A stretch of DNA of 64,000 nt from Rhizobium sp. WYCCWR10014 (GCF_001657485.1 NZ_LXFU01000049.1:126316-190315); one strand, 5' to 3'. Positions 34,440 to 42,325 are shown, counted from the stretch's first letter. Notes: generated by a model not told the origin, from the letters alone. Numbers and translations: made by a program.

Positions 34440-34638
34440 ACTATTGATTGACGCATCGAAGCACGGGGATGGCGCCCCGGCCCGGCATCAGCCGGACGCC
34501 CGCGGATGCTTTGTCCGTGACGAGATTCGCAGCCGCGCACTCCTCCTCCCAGCGCGCTGCGATAGGCTGGCAACACTCCTCCTCCCAGTTGTCAGTCACC
34601 CTAACGCGCCCGCCGGATCCTCCCCCGGCGGGCGTTTT
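34440..34638 (+). ncRNA. Candidate anti-Shine-Dalgarno trans-sRNA (alpha-r14/NfeR1-like)
   Basis: Three hairpins each expose a CCTCC anti-SD motif. Hairpin 1 has GCAGCCGCGC/GCGCGCTGC arms (34529-34560) with CTCCTCCTCCC at 34540-34550. Hairpin 2 has CTGGCAAC/GTTGTCAG arms (34567-34595) with the same 11-mer at 34576-34586. Hairpin 3 is the terminator with ATCCTCCC in its loop (34617-34624) and a T-run. Three unpaired anti-SD loops are the hallmark of the rhizobial alpha-r14 family (S. meliloti NfeR1, about 123 bases), which represses transporter mRNAs. The 5' end is uncertain (34440-34525). A G+C-rich foldable leader precedes hairpin 1. Confidence 0.72.
34603..34638 (+). terminator. Terminator hairpin of the sRNA
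   Basis: GCCCGCCGG (34608-34616) pairs with CCGGCGGGC (34625-34633) and is followed by GTTTT. The loop carries the third CCTCC motif. Confidence 0.8.
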
Positions 34639-35070
34639 CGCTTAGTCAGAGCTTCATTAAAGCCTTGGCGATGAGAGGATTTTCGTCGCGCGGCGTCATT
34701 ACTGCCGCATTGTCGTCACAGCGCGCCACCGACCCTGCGAAAAGATGGGCGACTTCCGATCTGAAGCGGAACGCCTCTTTGCAGCGGATGGATGAGCGGA
34801 ACCATCGGAGCAAGCAGCGTTTTCCTGCGGTGGCACCCCTTCGTCCCTCCAAAACCAAACTGCTTACCCAAAAGTCATTCTGCCTATTCATTGACCAAAA
34901 AACGGCAAGTCTGCGTCAAATACCCTTTGAGCATTGCATTGTTCGCATAGGTGATCTGAAAACTTGGCTGTTTTACTCTTTCGCGTCGCAACATATATTC
35001 TGGTCATCAAATAGAGGTCAGCGCCGATCGGTGGCTGCTGGCGGATGAAACCCTCGGAAAGGGGCTTAAC
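34639..35070. other. Region between the sRNA and the first DUF1127 gene
   Basis: No convincing gene. A leftward frame at 34646-34891 (81 codons) and a rightward frame at 34665-35048 are open. Neither has a ribosome site, recognisable motifs or the neighbours' codon bias. The right part (34900-35040) is A+T-rich, with CATATATTC at 35000-35008, and probably holds the promoter of the DUF1127 gene. Confidence 0.4.
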
Positions 35071-35217
35071 ATGAACTTCTCTCGCTCTTTCAATAACTGG
35101 CGCAAGTATCGTCAGACCATCACGGAACTCGGCCGCATGACCAACCGCGAATTGCACGATCTCGGCATTGACCGCTCGGACATCCATCGCGTTGCCCGTG
35201 AGGCTTCTTCCCGCTAA
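35071..35217 (+). CDS. DUF1127 small protein, copy 1
   Basis: A 48-residue Arg-rich protein: SFNNWRKYRQTITELGRMTN, then RELHDLGIDRSDIHRVAREA. The closing L-x-D-[IL]-G-[IV] pattern defines DUF1127. The family comprises alphaproteobacterial small proteins linked to stress responses, RNA turnover and phosphate signalling. GGAAAGGGG lies about six bases before the ATG. Its 3' UTR, ahead of a strong terminator, carries CTCCTCCC at 35234-35241. Confidence 0.9.
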   Translation: MNFSRSFNNWRKYRQTITELGRMTNRELHDLGIDRSDIHRVAREASSR

Positions 35218-35298
35218 TTCAAGGCGATCGCGGCTCCTCCCAAGCACGATTGTTCTCGATCCAAACGCCCGCTGTACCCACAGCGGGCGTTTTCTTTT
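35218..35298 (+). ncRNA. DUF1127 3' UTR with anti-SD motif, possible 3'-derived sRNA
   Basis: About 80 bases from the stop codon to the terminator. CTCCTCCC at 35234-35241 is flanked by ATCG and CGAT arms that could present it in a loop. In Rhodobacter, CcsR RNAs with CCUCCUCCC loops are processed from the 3' part of a DUF1127 mRNA. Whether processing happens here is unknown. Confidence 0.4.
35263..35298 (+). terminator. Strong rho-independent terminator after DUF1127 copy 1
   Basis: AACGCCCGCTGT (35264-35275), loop ACCC, ACAGCGGGCGTT (35280-35291), then TTCTTTT. The 12-base stem is perfect. Confidence 0.9.
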
Positions 35299-35418
35299 GT
35301 CTGCACGTGGTGGCCGCGGCGGTTGCATGCTTTTCGGCTTGGCTGGCCCGCTCAAAAAATATCCGCTGCTTAATTGAAGAGCATCATAGTGCACAATTGC
35401 ATGGCAGACGCCTTTTAT

Positions 35419-35432
35419 TTGCACTGCACAAT
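35419..35432 (+). promoter_or_regulatory. TTGCACTGCACAAT motif upstream of DUF1127 copy 2
   Basis: Identical to 34413-34426 upstream of the sRNA. TATATA at 35448-35453 could be the -10. GTGCACAATTGCA occurs once more nearby, at about 35390-35402. Confidence 0.45.
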
Positions 35433-35510
35433 CGGACGGTTCTCGCCTATATAAACATCAACCGCAGAGAGACGGCGATCCCGCCGTCCCGCGGACATAG
35501 GAAGAAGACA

Positions 35511-35654
35511 ATGAACCCGATCCGCATTGCAAAAAGCTGGCTCAGCTACCGCCGTACGCTCAACGAACTCGGCGGCCTTTCCAACCAGACCCTGTCCGAT
35601 ATCGGCGTCAGCCGCTACGACATCCGGAATATCGCATCCCGCTCGTTCCGCTAA
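35511..35654 (+). CDS. DUF1127 small protein, copy 2
   Basis: A 47-residue protein, MNPIRIAKSWLSYRRTLNEL, then GGLSNQTLSDIGVSRYDIRN, of the same family as the gene at 35071 and roughly one-third identical. A GGAAGAAG ribosome site lies seven bases before the ATG. It has its own promoter region and terminator, so the two paralogues are separate transcription units. Confidence 0.9.
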   Translation: MNPIRIAKSWLSYRRTLNELGGLSNQTLSDIGVSRYDIRNIASRSFR

Positions 35655-35676
35655 TAGTGAGTACGATGCTTCCAAG

Positions 35677-35700
35677 ACGGCGCCCCAGGGCGCCGTTTTT
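35677..35700 (+). terminator. Rho-independent terminator after DUF1127 copy 2
   Basis: ACGGCGCC, loop CCAG, GGCGCCGT, then TTTT. Perfect 8-base stem. Confidence 0.88.
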
Positions 35701-35747
35701 GATTCCGGGGTGTTGGATCGCACCTGCCGACATGATATCAGCCCGGA

Positions 35748-37181
35748 ATGAACACGATCTCCTCCTATTCCCCTATCCACGTCGTCGGCGGCGGGCTTGC
35801 CGGTTCGGAAGCCGCTTGGCAGATCGCCAGTTCCGGCGTTCCCGTCATCCTGCATGAAATGCGCGGGGTGCGCGGCACGGATGCGCACAAGACCGACGGT
35901 CTTGCCGAACTCGTCTGCTCCAACTCCTTCCGGTCCGATGATGCAACCAGCAATGCCGTCGGCGTCATCCATGCCGAGATGCGCATGGCGGGCTCGCTGA
36001 TCATGGCCGCTGCCGATCGGTGCCAGGTACCGGCCGGCGGTGCGCTCGCCGTCGATCGCGATGGCTTCTCCGAGGCGGTGACCAAGGCGATCCATGACCA
36101 CCCGCTCATCACCGTCGTGCGTGAAGAGATCACCGGCCTGCCGCCGAAGGATTGGGATCTTGCTATCGTCGCCACCGGACCGTTGACGGCGCCGTCGCTC
36201 GCGAGCGCCATCCAGACGGAAACCGGCGAGGATTCGCTTGCCTTCTTCGACGCCATCGCGCCGATCGTCTACCGCGAGAGCATCGATATGGACATCTGCT
36301 GGTATCAGTCGCGCTACGACAAGGTCGGGCCCGGCGGCACCGGCAAGGACTATATCAACTGCCCGATGGACGAGGCGCAGTACAATGCCTTCGTCGACGC
36401 GCTGATATCAGGCGACACGGTCGGTTTCAAGGAATGGGAGGGCACGCCTTATTTCGACGGCTGCCTGCCGATCGAGGTGATGGCCGAACGCGGCCGCGAG
36501 ACGCTGCGCCACGGACCGATGAAGCCGATGGGGCTGACGAACGCGCATAATCCGACGGTCAAGGCCTATGCCGTCGTGCAACTGCGGCAGGACAATGCGC
36601 TCGGCACCCTCTACAATATGGTCGGCTTCCAAACGAAGCTGAAATATGGCGCGCAAGCGGATATCTTCCGGATGATCCCGGGTCTGGAAAATGCGGAATT
36701 TGCCCGTCTCGGCGGTCTGCACCGCAACACCTATATCAACTCCCCCACCCTGCTCGATCCGTCGCTGACGCTGAAATCGCGGCCCGGCCTGCGCTTTGCC
36801 GGCCAGATCACCGGCTGTGAGGGCTATGTGGAAAGCGCCAGCGTTGGGCTGATGGCCGGGCGTTTCGCCGCCGCCGAACGCAAGGGCGAGGCGATCTCGC
36901 TACCGCCGGCGACGACGGCGCTGGGCTCGCTGCTCGGTCATATCACCGGTGGGCACCTCGTCACCGACGAGGAGCCGGGCAAACGATCGTTCCAGCCGAT
37001 GAACATCAATTTCGGGCTGTTTCCGGAGCTCCAGCCGGGTTCGATCGTCAAGCCCGAAGGCGTCAAGCGCTTCCGCGGCAAGGACAAGACGATCATGAAG
37101 CGACAGCTGATCGCACGTCGCGCGCTTGCCGACTGCGCGGCCTGGCTCGGCCAAGAATCGACGCTCGCCGCAAGCGCCTGA
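35748..37181 (+). CDS. trmFO: tRNA (uracil-54-C5)-methyltransferase, folate/FAD-dependent
   Basis: Makes ribothymidine at position 54 of tRNAs using methylenetetrahydrofolate and FADH2. The 477-residue protein shows the FAD loop VVGGGLAGSEAAWQIASSG, LAELVCSNSFRSDD, CYS-free GKDYINCPMDEAQYNAF with the catalytic-region Cys, and HRNTYINSP. It closes with GLRFAGQITGCEGYVESAS. It stands alone between the DUF1127 genes and a RIME1-like element. The ribosome site is weak (CCCGGA). Confidence 0.95.
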   Translation: MNTISSYSPIHVVGGGLAGSEAAWQIASSGVPVILHEMRGVRGTDAHKTDGLAELVCSNSFRSDDATSNAVGVIHAEMRMAGSLIMAAADRCQVPAGGALAVDRDGFSEAVTKAIHDHPLITVVREEITGLPPKDWDLAIVATGPLTAPSLASAIQTETGEDSLAFFDAIAPIVYRESIDMDICWYQSRYDKVGPGGTGKDYINCPMDEAQYNAFVDALISGDTVGFKEWEGTPYFDGCLPIEVMAERGRETLRHGPMKPMGLTNAHNPTVKAYAVVQLRQDNALGTLYNMVGFQTKLKYGAQADIFRMIPGLENAEFARLGGLHRNTYINSPTLLDPSLTLKSRPGLRFAGQITGCEGYVESASVGLMAGRFAAAERKGEAISLPPATTALGSLLGHITGGHLVTDEEPGKRSFQPMNINFGLFPELQPGSIVKPEGVKRFRGKDKTIMKRQLIARRALADCAAWLGQESTLAASA

Positions 37182-37191
37182 CCGGCGTTTT

Positions 37192-37295
37192 CAAGCGCGT
37201 CGCCTCGAACCTGGCTCATGCGACCCGCTTGAAGTCTTTGCTTTTATGCATGTCGTCCTCCCAAAACCGCTGCACACGTTTGGACGACATGCATT
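37192..37295 (+). repeat. RIME1-like two-palindrome repeat
   Basis: CAAGCGCGTCGCC..GCGACCCGCTTGAAG palindrome, GTCTTTGCTTTTATG spacer, then GCATGTCGTCCTCC..GGACGACATGC. It sits between the convergent trmFO and the 155-residue membrane protein, whose stop codon it supplies. Confidence 0.75.
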
Positions 37296-37761
37296 ACTGC
37301 TTGTTCGCCGCCGAAATATTGCCGGACGGCAGGTCCTTGTCCGGCTCGGCGACATAATTACCGAGCAGCCAGAGCGAAACTTCCGAAGCCTCCTTGGCGG
37401 AGGCGAATTCGAAATCGCCGTTGTGATGGGGTGCATCGAGGAAGTCGATCAGCAGTCCCCTGCCCGTTTCCGAGCCGACGACGCGCACCCGGCCCGGCTC
37501 GATCAGATGGCAGGAGAAATGGCGCGACATGTTGCGCATGAAGCCGGCCTTGTTGTCGTGCAGGCGCACAAAGACGGCCTGGCCGTTTTCCGTCGCCTGC
37601 AGCTGACGGATCGCCTCGTTCGGAAAGGCGCGGCCGAATTCGATGATGGCGAGGCCCGTGTCATGCAGGCCATCTTCCTTGTTCTGCGCGGCCATGCGCG
37701 TTGCCACGAAAGCAAAGAAAATGACGATGGCGAAAAGGACGCACCAGACGATAATGCCCAC
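37294..37761 (-). CDS. Hypothetical single-pass membrane protein
   Basis: A 155-residue protein starting with GTG at 37761, where GGAG lies seven bases upstream. Residues 1-22 (GIIVWCVLFAIVIFFAFVAT) form a membrane anchor. The remainder is a soluble domain with GRAFPNEAIRQLQATENGQA, FVRLHDNKAGFMRNMSRHF, GRGLLIDFLDAPHHNGDFEF and EVSLWLLGNYV. I do not recognise the family. Last gene of the yajC-secDF unit, 71 bases after the NDUFAF6-like gene. The stop codon lies in the adjacent repeat. Confidence 0.75.
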   Translation of the reverse strand: MGIIVWCVLFAIVIFFAFVATRMAAQNKEDGLHDTGLAIIEFGRAFPNEAIRQLQATENGQAVFVRLHDNKAGFMRNMSRHFSCHLIEPGRVRVVGSETGRGLLIDFLDAPHHNGDFEFASAKEASEVSLWLLGNYVAEPDKDLPSGNISAANKQ

Positions 37762-37832
37762 GCCGAGTCTCCGTTCAAAGGGTAGCGGTGGAAGCCTTGT
37801 AACGCACGAGACTTGCGCGAATTTGACCGATA

Positions 37833-38690
37833 TCAGATTTTTCGGCGTGCGGCAGCCAGCCCCATCCGCAGCTGGCGGCGCCATTGCGGCGGCTGCAGCG
37901 GCCGGTCGAGCAGCAAGGCGCCGCGTTTCTGCGCCTTGACGAGCACCGGTTCGGCAAGCGTCGCCGGCAGGAAGGCTGGAAAGACGGCCGGCGCAATCGG
38001 CCCCGCCGCCCTCGCCTTTGCCAGATGTTCGCGACCGAGGCCGGCGAAGGCCTCGATGGCGGCAGAGATGCGCGGCCTGTCTTCGCCGGCAAGGAAGGCA
38101 TCGCGGTCGAGACCGGTGGCGGAAAGGATCTGCAGCGGAATATAGATCTGGCCGCGGCGGCGATGCAGCGGCATCAGCAGCAACAGCCCGGCGACCGCCT
38201 GGGCGACGCCGGCATGGCCGGCGGCGTCGGCCGAGCGTGCGGCTTCCTCCGGCGAAAGCACCAGGCTTGCGAGCTGAATCAGTGCGGATGCCGTTTCGCC
38301 GGCATAGCCTTCAAGCGAAAGACGTGTCTCCATCGGATCGTCATAGAGATCGAAGGTCCGGGCCTCGATCATGTCGATCAGCGTCTTGCGCGGCAAGCGA
38401 TGCGTATCGATGGCGATCAGAAGGGCTGCGGCGACGGGATTGGCCGCCGTCGAGCCGTGTGCGCTGCCTTCCAGAAGATCGTGCCAATATTGCAGCCGCA
38501 CCTCACCGGGCAAGGGCTCGTGGACGAGATCGCGGATGCGGGCAAGCTCGGCATTGAAGGCGTAAAGAGCTGCGAGCGCGCCGCGCTTTTCCTCCGGCGA
38601 GAGCAGACAGGCGAGATAGCGGTCGCGATCGCTGTCACGCAGCATCGCCAGGCAGATGTCCTGGTTGGTCGCAGTATGCGCTTCAGTCAT
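37833..38690 (-). CDS. Squalene/phytoene-synthase-fold protein, NDUFAF6-like
   Basis: A 285-residue protein of the trans-isoprenyl synthase fold: SPEEKRGALAALYAFNAELARI, RLQYWHDLLEG, TFDLYDDPM and GQIYIPLQILSATGL. Both Asp-rich DxxxD motifs of real squalene and phytoene synthases are missing. The first site reads NAELARIRD and the second PLHRRRGQIYIP. Mitochondrial NDUFAF6, a complex I assembly factor, is also a member of this fold. The gene follows an NDUFAF3-like gene by two bases, which favours an assembly role over terpenoid synthesis. Confidence 0.82.
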   Translation of the reverse strand: MTEAHTATNQDICLAMLRDSDRDRYLACLLSPEEKRGALAALYAFNAELARIRDLVHEPLPGEVRLQYWHDLLEGSAHGSTAANPVAAALLIAIDTHRLPRKTLIDMIEARTFDLYDDPMETRLSLEGYAGETASALIQLASLVLSPEEAARSADAAGHAGVAQAVAGLLLLMPLHRRRGQIYIPLQILSATGLDRDAFLAGEDRPRISAAIEAFAGLGREHLAKARAAGPIAPAVFPAFLPATLAEPVLVKAQKRGALLLDRPLQPPQWRRQLRMGLAAARRKI

Positions 38691-38692
38691 CG

Positions 38693-39079
38693 TCAGACCG
38701 CAATCAACGCCGCTGCGACGGCGCGTTGCTCGGCGAGCATGATGTTGAAGGTGCGCACTGCAGCCCCGGTGCTCATCGGATCTGAGGAGATGCCGCGCGA
38801 CTTCAGCGCCAGCCTCAATTCCTCGGGCAGACGGCGAAGCTCGGTTCCGGTGCCGACGAGCAGAACCTCGATATCGGCGGCCTCATCCAGCACCCGGCGA
38901 AAATTTTCAGGCGACAGCGGCTTCGACATGTCCATGTCCCAGCCATGAATGCCGGAGGGCAGGCAAAGGATCGAGCCGCGATGCGACATGTCGGCAAAAC
39001 GAAAGCCGCCATTGCCGTATGCATCGATCGGAGCGCGCCCGGGGAAATGCGCGGCGCGGATTTCTATGCCTTTTGCCAT
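38693..39079 (-). CDS. Mth938/DUF498-domain protein, NDUFAF3-like
   Basis: A 128-residue protein with IDAYGNGGFRFADMSHRGSILCLPSG at the start, then VEVLLVGTG-like IEVLLVGTGTELRRLPEELR, and STGAAVRTFNIMLAEQRAVAAALI. It is homologous to Mth938 and human NDUFAF3, a complex I assembly factor. Bacterial NDUFAF3 homologues are commonly reported beside secD/secF, as here, four bases after secDF. It probably acts with the next gene. Confidence 0.88.
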   Translation of the reverse strand: MAKGIEIRAAHFPGRAPIDAYGNGGFRFADMSHRGSILCLPSGIHGWDMDMSKPLSPENFRRVLDEAADIEVLLVGTGTELRRLPEELRLALKSRGISSDPMSTGAAVRTFNIMLAEQRAVAAALIAV

Positions 39080-39083
39080 GTTT

Positions 39084-41624
39084 TCAAACCACCGTGCCGG
39101 ATTTTACGTCAGCATCCGTCTTGTTGCTCTCTTCCCTGTCGGGAGCATCCGGCCGCAGCCGGAAGACGATCAAGACAGGAGCAGCGATATAAATCGAAGA
39201 GAAGGTGCCGAGAGCGACGCCGAAGAGCATCGCAAAGGTGAAGGTACGGATGACTTCCCCGCCGAAGAGAAAGAGCGCCAGCAAGGCGATCAGCGTCGTC
39301 GCCGCGGTCAGAACGGTGCGCGACAGCGTCTGATTGATCGAAGCATCGATCAGGATCGGCAGCGGCATCTTCTTGTATCGCTTGAGATTTTCGCGCATTC
39401 GGTCGTAGACCACGACCGTATCGTTCAGGGAGTAACCGACGACGGTCAGCACGGCGGCGACGCTCGTCAGGTTGAACTCGATGCCGGTGAGGACGAAGAG
39501 GCCGAGCATGATGATGACATCGTGCAGCGTTGCGACGATGGCGCCGACCGCGAACTGCCATTCGAAGCGGATCCAGATGTAGATGAGGATCGCCGCCAAT
39601 GCTGCAAGCACGCCGAGCGTCGCCATCATCGTCAATTCGCCCGAGATGGCAGGGCCGACGACCTCGACGCGGCGAAAATCATAATCTTCCTGGAGCTCGC
39701 CGCGCACCAGCGTCGCCGCCGACTGCTCGGCATTCTCGCCGCCGCGCTGGGAAGCGATGCGGATCCGCGCGTTCGCCGGCCCGCCGGTGCGCTCGACACT
39801 GACATCGCCGAGGTTGAGATCATTGAGACGCGAGTGGAGATCGGCGATGTCGGCATTGCCCTGCTTGGCCGTTACCTCGATAAGCGAGCCGCCGGTGAAA
39901 TCAATGCCGAGATGCAGGCCGACGCTGGCAAACGCGGCCATGGCGATCAGCGAGATGACCGCCGACGCCGTAAAGACATAACGGCGGATCCCCATGAAGC
40001 GGATATTGGCGTGTTCGAAAAGATGCGTCAGCACGCTCTTCGGCAGATGCCGGGGATGGCGCCTTCTCAACCAGACGGCAACGATCGAGCGCGTCAGCGT
40101 GAATGCCGTGAAAACGGTCGTCAGGATGCCGACTGCCAGCGTTACCGCGAAACCGCGGATGGATTCGCTGCCGAGGAAGAAGAGGATGATGGCGGCGATG
40201 AAGATCGTCACATTGGCATCGACGATCGTTGCGAATGCGCGCGAGAAACCGCGGCCGACGGCCTCCGCAAAGGAATGGGCGGTTTTTTCCTCTTCGCGGA
40301 TTCGCTCATAGATCAGAACGTTCGAGTCGACCGCCATGCCGACGATCAGCACGATACCGGCAATCCCCGGCAAGGTGAGCGTCGCACCGATAAGGCCGAG
40401 CACTGCGACGATGAGGATGAGGTTGAGGAAGAGCGATACGACAGCGATGATGCCGAGGATGCGATAGAGCGCGATCATCAGTGCCGCGACCAATACGACG
40501 GCGACGAGGCCGGCAACGAGGCCGTTGAAGATGGAATCGGCGCCGAATCTCGGGCTGATGCTGCGTTCCTCAACGCTGGTCAGCGTCGCCGGCAAGGCGC
40601 CGGCCCGCAGCATGATCGCAAGGTCGCGGACGCCATCCTCCGAGAAGTTTGCCGAAATCCTGCCCTCGCCGCCGGTGATCGCCGCATCGATGACCGGTGA
40701 CGACATCACCTGGTCGTCGAAGACGATGGCAAGATGCTTGCCGATATTCTGCCCCGTCGCCTGCGCCAGCCGCTGCGTGCCTTCCGCATCGAGACGATAG
40801 GCAATCGAGGTATCCTGCGTCTGTTGATCGACGACAGGCTCGATATCGACCATGTTGCTGCCGGTGATGAAAGCCGTGCGGTCGACGAGGTACGGTACCG
40901 GCGGATCATCAAGCGAATACAGCACCTGCGATGTCGCGGGCCAGCGGCCGTTCAGCGCCTCCTGCCCCGACATGCTTTCGTTGATCAGATGAAAGGAAAG
41001 CTTGGCCGGCTGGTTGAGGACGTTCTTCAGCCGCTCCGCATCGACCGATCCCAGCACCTGCAGGACGATCCGGTCGGCGCCATCGGGCCGAACCACGAAA
41101 TTATCATAGCCCAATCCGGCGATGCGGCGGCCAACGATATCGAGCGAGCGGGTCCGGGCGGAAGCGACGTCAGCGGTAATGCCGGCGTCGGAAATCCGCA
41201 GCGAGAGCTGCCCCTGGTCGCCCTGCTGCAGCGCGACCTCAGGTCCCGAATGTCCGCCAGCCGTTGTCAAAGGCTTCAGGAGATCGACCGCCGCCTGTGT
41301 CTGGGCCGGATCGGTGATGCGGACGGTGACGGTCTGGTCATTGCCGGTCAGCCCGGTATAGCGGATGCCGGCGCCGCGCAGCGCGTTGCGCACATTGGCG
41401 ACCACCTCTTCCAGGCGGTCCCTGACGATATCGGAACGCTCGACCTTCAGAACGATATGCGAACCGCCCTGCAGGTCGAGACCAAGCACGACGCGGTCGT
41501 GACGCAGCCAGTGCGGCAGGGAAGATCGCTGCGCCTCGGTCAGCAGATTGGGCGCAGCGATGACGATGGCCGCGAACGCGACCAGCCAAATCAGAAGTGT
41601 TTTCCAGCGGGAAAAATGCAACAT
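39084..41624 (-). CDS. secDF: Protein translocase subunit SecDF (fused SecD-SecF)
   Basis: Proton-driven RND-type partner of SecYEG that pulls proteins across the inner membrane. The 846-residue fusion has SecD from about 1-530: signal-anchor TLLIWLVAFAAIVIAAPNLL, then GLDLQGGSHIVLKV, and a five-helix block with GMAVDSNVLIYERIREE. SecF runs from about 550-846, with LGIDFTGGSLIEV and GYSLNDTVVVYDRMREN. It lies 45 bases after yajC and four bases before the NDUFAF3-like gene. Confidence 0.96.
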   Translation of the reverse strand: MLHFSRWKTLLIWLVAFAAIVIAAPNLLTEAQRSSLPHWLRHDRVVLGLDLQGGSHIVLKVERSDIVRDRLEEVVANVRNALRGAGIRYTGLTGNDQTVTVRITDPAQTQAAVDLLKPLTTAGGHSGPEVALQQGDQGQLSLRISDAGITADVASARTRSLDIVGRRIAGLGYDNFVVRPDGADRIVLQVLGSVDAERLKNVLNQPAKLSFHLINESMSGQEALNGRWPATSQVLYSLDDPPVPYLVDRTAFITGSNMVDIEPVVDQQTQDTSIAYRLDAEGTQRLAQATGQNIGKHLAIVFDDQVMSSPVIDAAITGGEGRISANFSEDGVRDLAIMLRAGALPATLTSVEERSISPRFGADSIFNGLVAGLVAVVLVAALMIALYRILGIIAVVSLFLNLILIVAVLGLIGATLTLPGIAGIVLIVGMAVDSNVLIYERIREEEKTAHSFAEAVGRGFSRAFATIVDANVTIFIAAIILFFLGSESIRGFAVTLAVGILTTVFTAFTLTRSIVAVWLRRRHPRHLPKSVLTHLFEHANIRFMGIRRYVFTASAVISLIAMAAFASVGLHLGIDFTGGSLIEVTAKQGNADIADLHSRLNDLNLGDVSVERTGGPANARIRIASQRGGENAEQSAATLVRGELQEDYDFRRVEVVGPAISGELTMMATLGVLAALAAILIYIWIRFEWQFAVGAIVATLHDVIIMLGLFVLTGIEFNLTSVAAVLTVVGYSLNDTVVVYDRMRENLKRYKKMPLPILIDASINQTLSRTVLTAATTLIALLALFLFGGEVIRTFTFAMLFGVALGTFSSIYIAAPVLIVFRLRPDAPDREESNKTDADVKSGTVV

Positions 41625-41669
41625 TCTCTCGACGATCTTCCGATCCGGCGGTCCTGCGGTTATCGCTTG

Positions 41670-42017
41670 TTACGCCGCGTCGGCCTTGACCGGTTCACCC
41701 TTGACGCGAATTTCGGAGATGCCGCTGCGGACAATGCGCACGCGCACGCCGTCAGCAATCTCGACTTCGACTTCCTTTTCGTCGATTACTTTGGTGACCT
41801 TGCCGACGAGGCCGCCACCGGTGACGACCTGGTCGCCGCGACGGATCGCCTTCAGGGTTTCCTCACGCTTTTTTGCCTGTGCGCGCTGCGGACGGATCAG
41901 CAGGAAGTACCAGACGACCATCAGCGGCACGAACAGGATGATCATTTCGAAACCGGAGCCGCCGAATCCCGTTGCGGTATCGGTCGCGCTCTGGGCGAAT
42001 GCCGGGGTGATGAACAT
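41670..42017 (-). CDS. yajC: Preprotein translocase subunit YajC
   Basis: A 115-residue single-span partner of SecDF. The membrane segment is MIILFVPLMVVWYFLLIRPQ (residues about 25-44). It is followed by the KRREE-type basic stretch (QAKKREETLKAIRRGDQVVTGGG) and a small beta domain ending VRIVRSGISEIRV. First gene of the yajC-secDF unit. Confidence 0.95.
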   Translation of the reverse strand: MFITPAFAQSATDTATGFGGSGFEMIILFVPLMVVWYFLLIRPQRAQAKKREETLKAIRRGDQVVTGGGLVGKVTKVIDEKEVEVEIADGVRVRIVRSGISEIRVKGEPVKADAA

Positions 42018-42164
42018 GCTAAACTCCTCAGGCTTGGGCGGCGGAACTCCGCCTCTCTTTTCAGGTTGCCGGACTATAGTTACGGCTTCGATGAATGCAA
42101 CAGAAACAGCCGGAAACAGTACCGATTCCGCTGCCTCATAACCTTTCCGCCGTCAAAACGCCAT

Positions 42165-42272
42165 GCTAAAGCGCGTCGCATCGAACTTGATTGATGTGAC
42201 GCGCTTTAGCTCTTTTGTTTTCAAGCATGTCGTTATCCCGGAACCGCTCCACACTTCCGGGCGCCATGCATT
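42165..42272 (+). repeat. RIME1-like two-palindrome repeat
   Basis: CTAAAGCGCGTCGCATCGAA..GTGACGCGCTTTAG palindrome, CTCTTTTGTTTTC spacer, then GCATGTCGTTATCCCGGAAC to GGGCGCCATGCATTA. It lies between the divergent yajC and DUF815 genes. Confidence 0.8.
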
Positions 42273-42325
42273 AGCGGCATCGAAATCAAGGCGGATTGCC
42301 GCAGTGAGAAATCAGGAGGCCAGCG

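Noticed and set aside
34646..34891. Leftward 81-codon frame between the sRNA and DUF1127
   Set aside because: The C-terminal half reads plausibly, but there is no ribosome site or known relative, and a competing plus-strand frame is equally unconvincing.
38949..40700. 583-codon open frame antisense to secDF
   Set aside because: Composition is extremely rich in Arg, Asp and Gly, it lacks a ribosome site, and it lies wholly opposite a certain gene.
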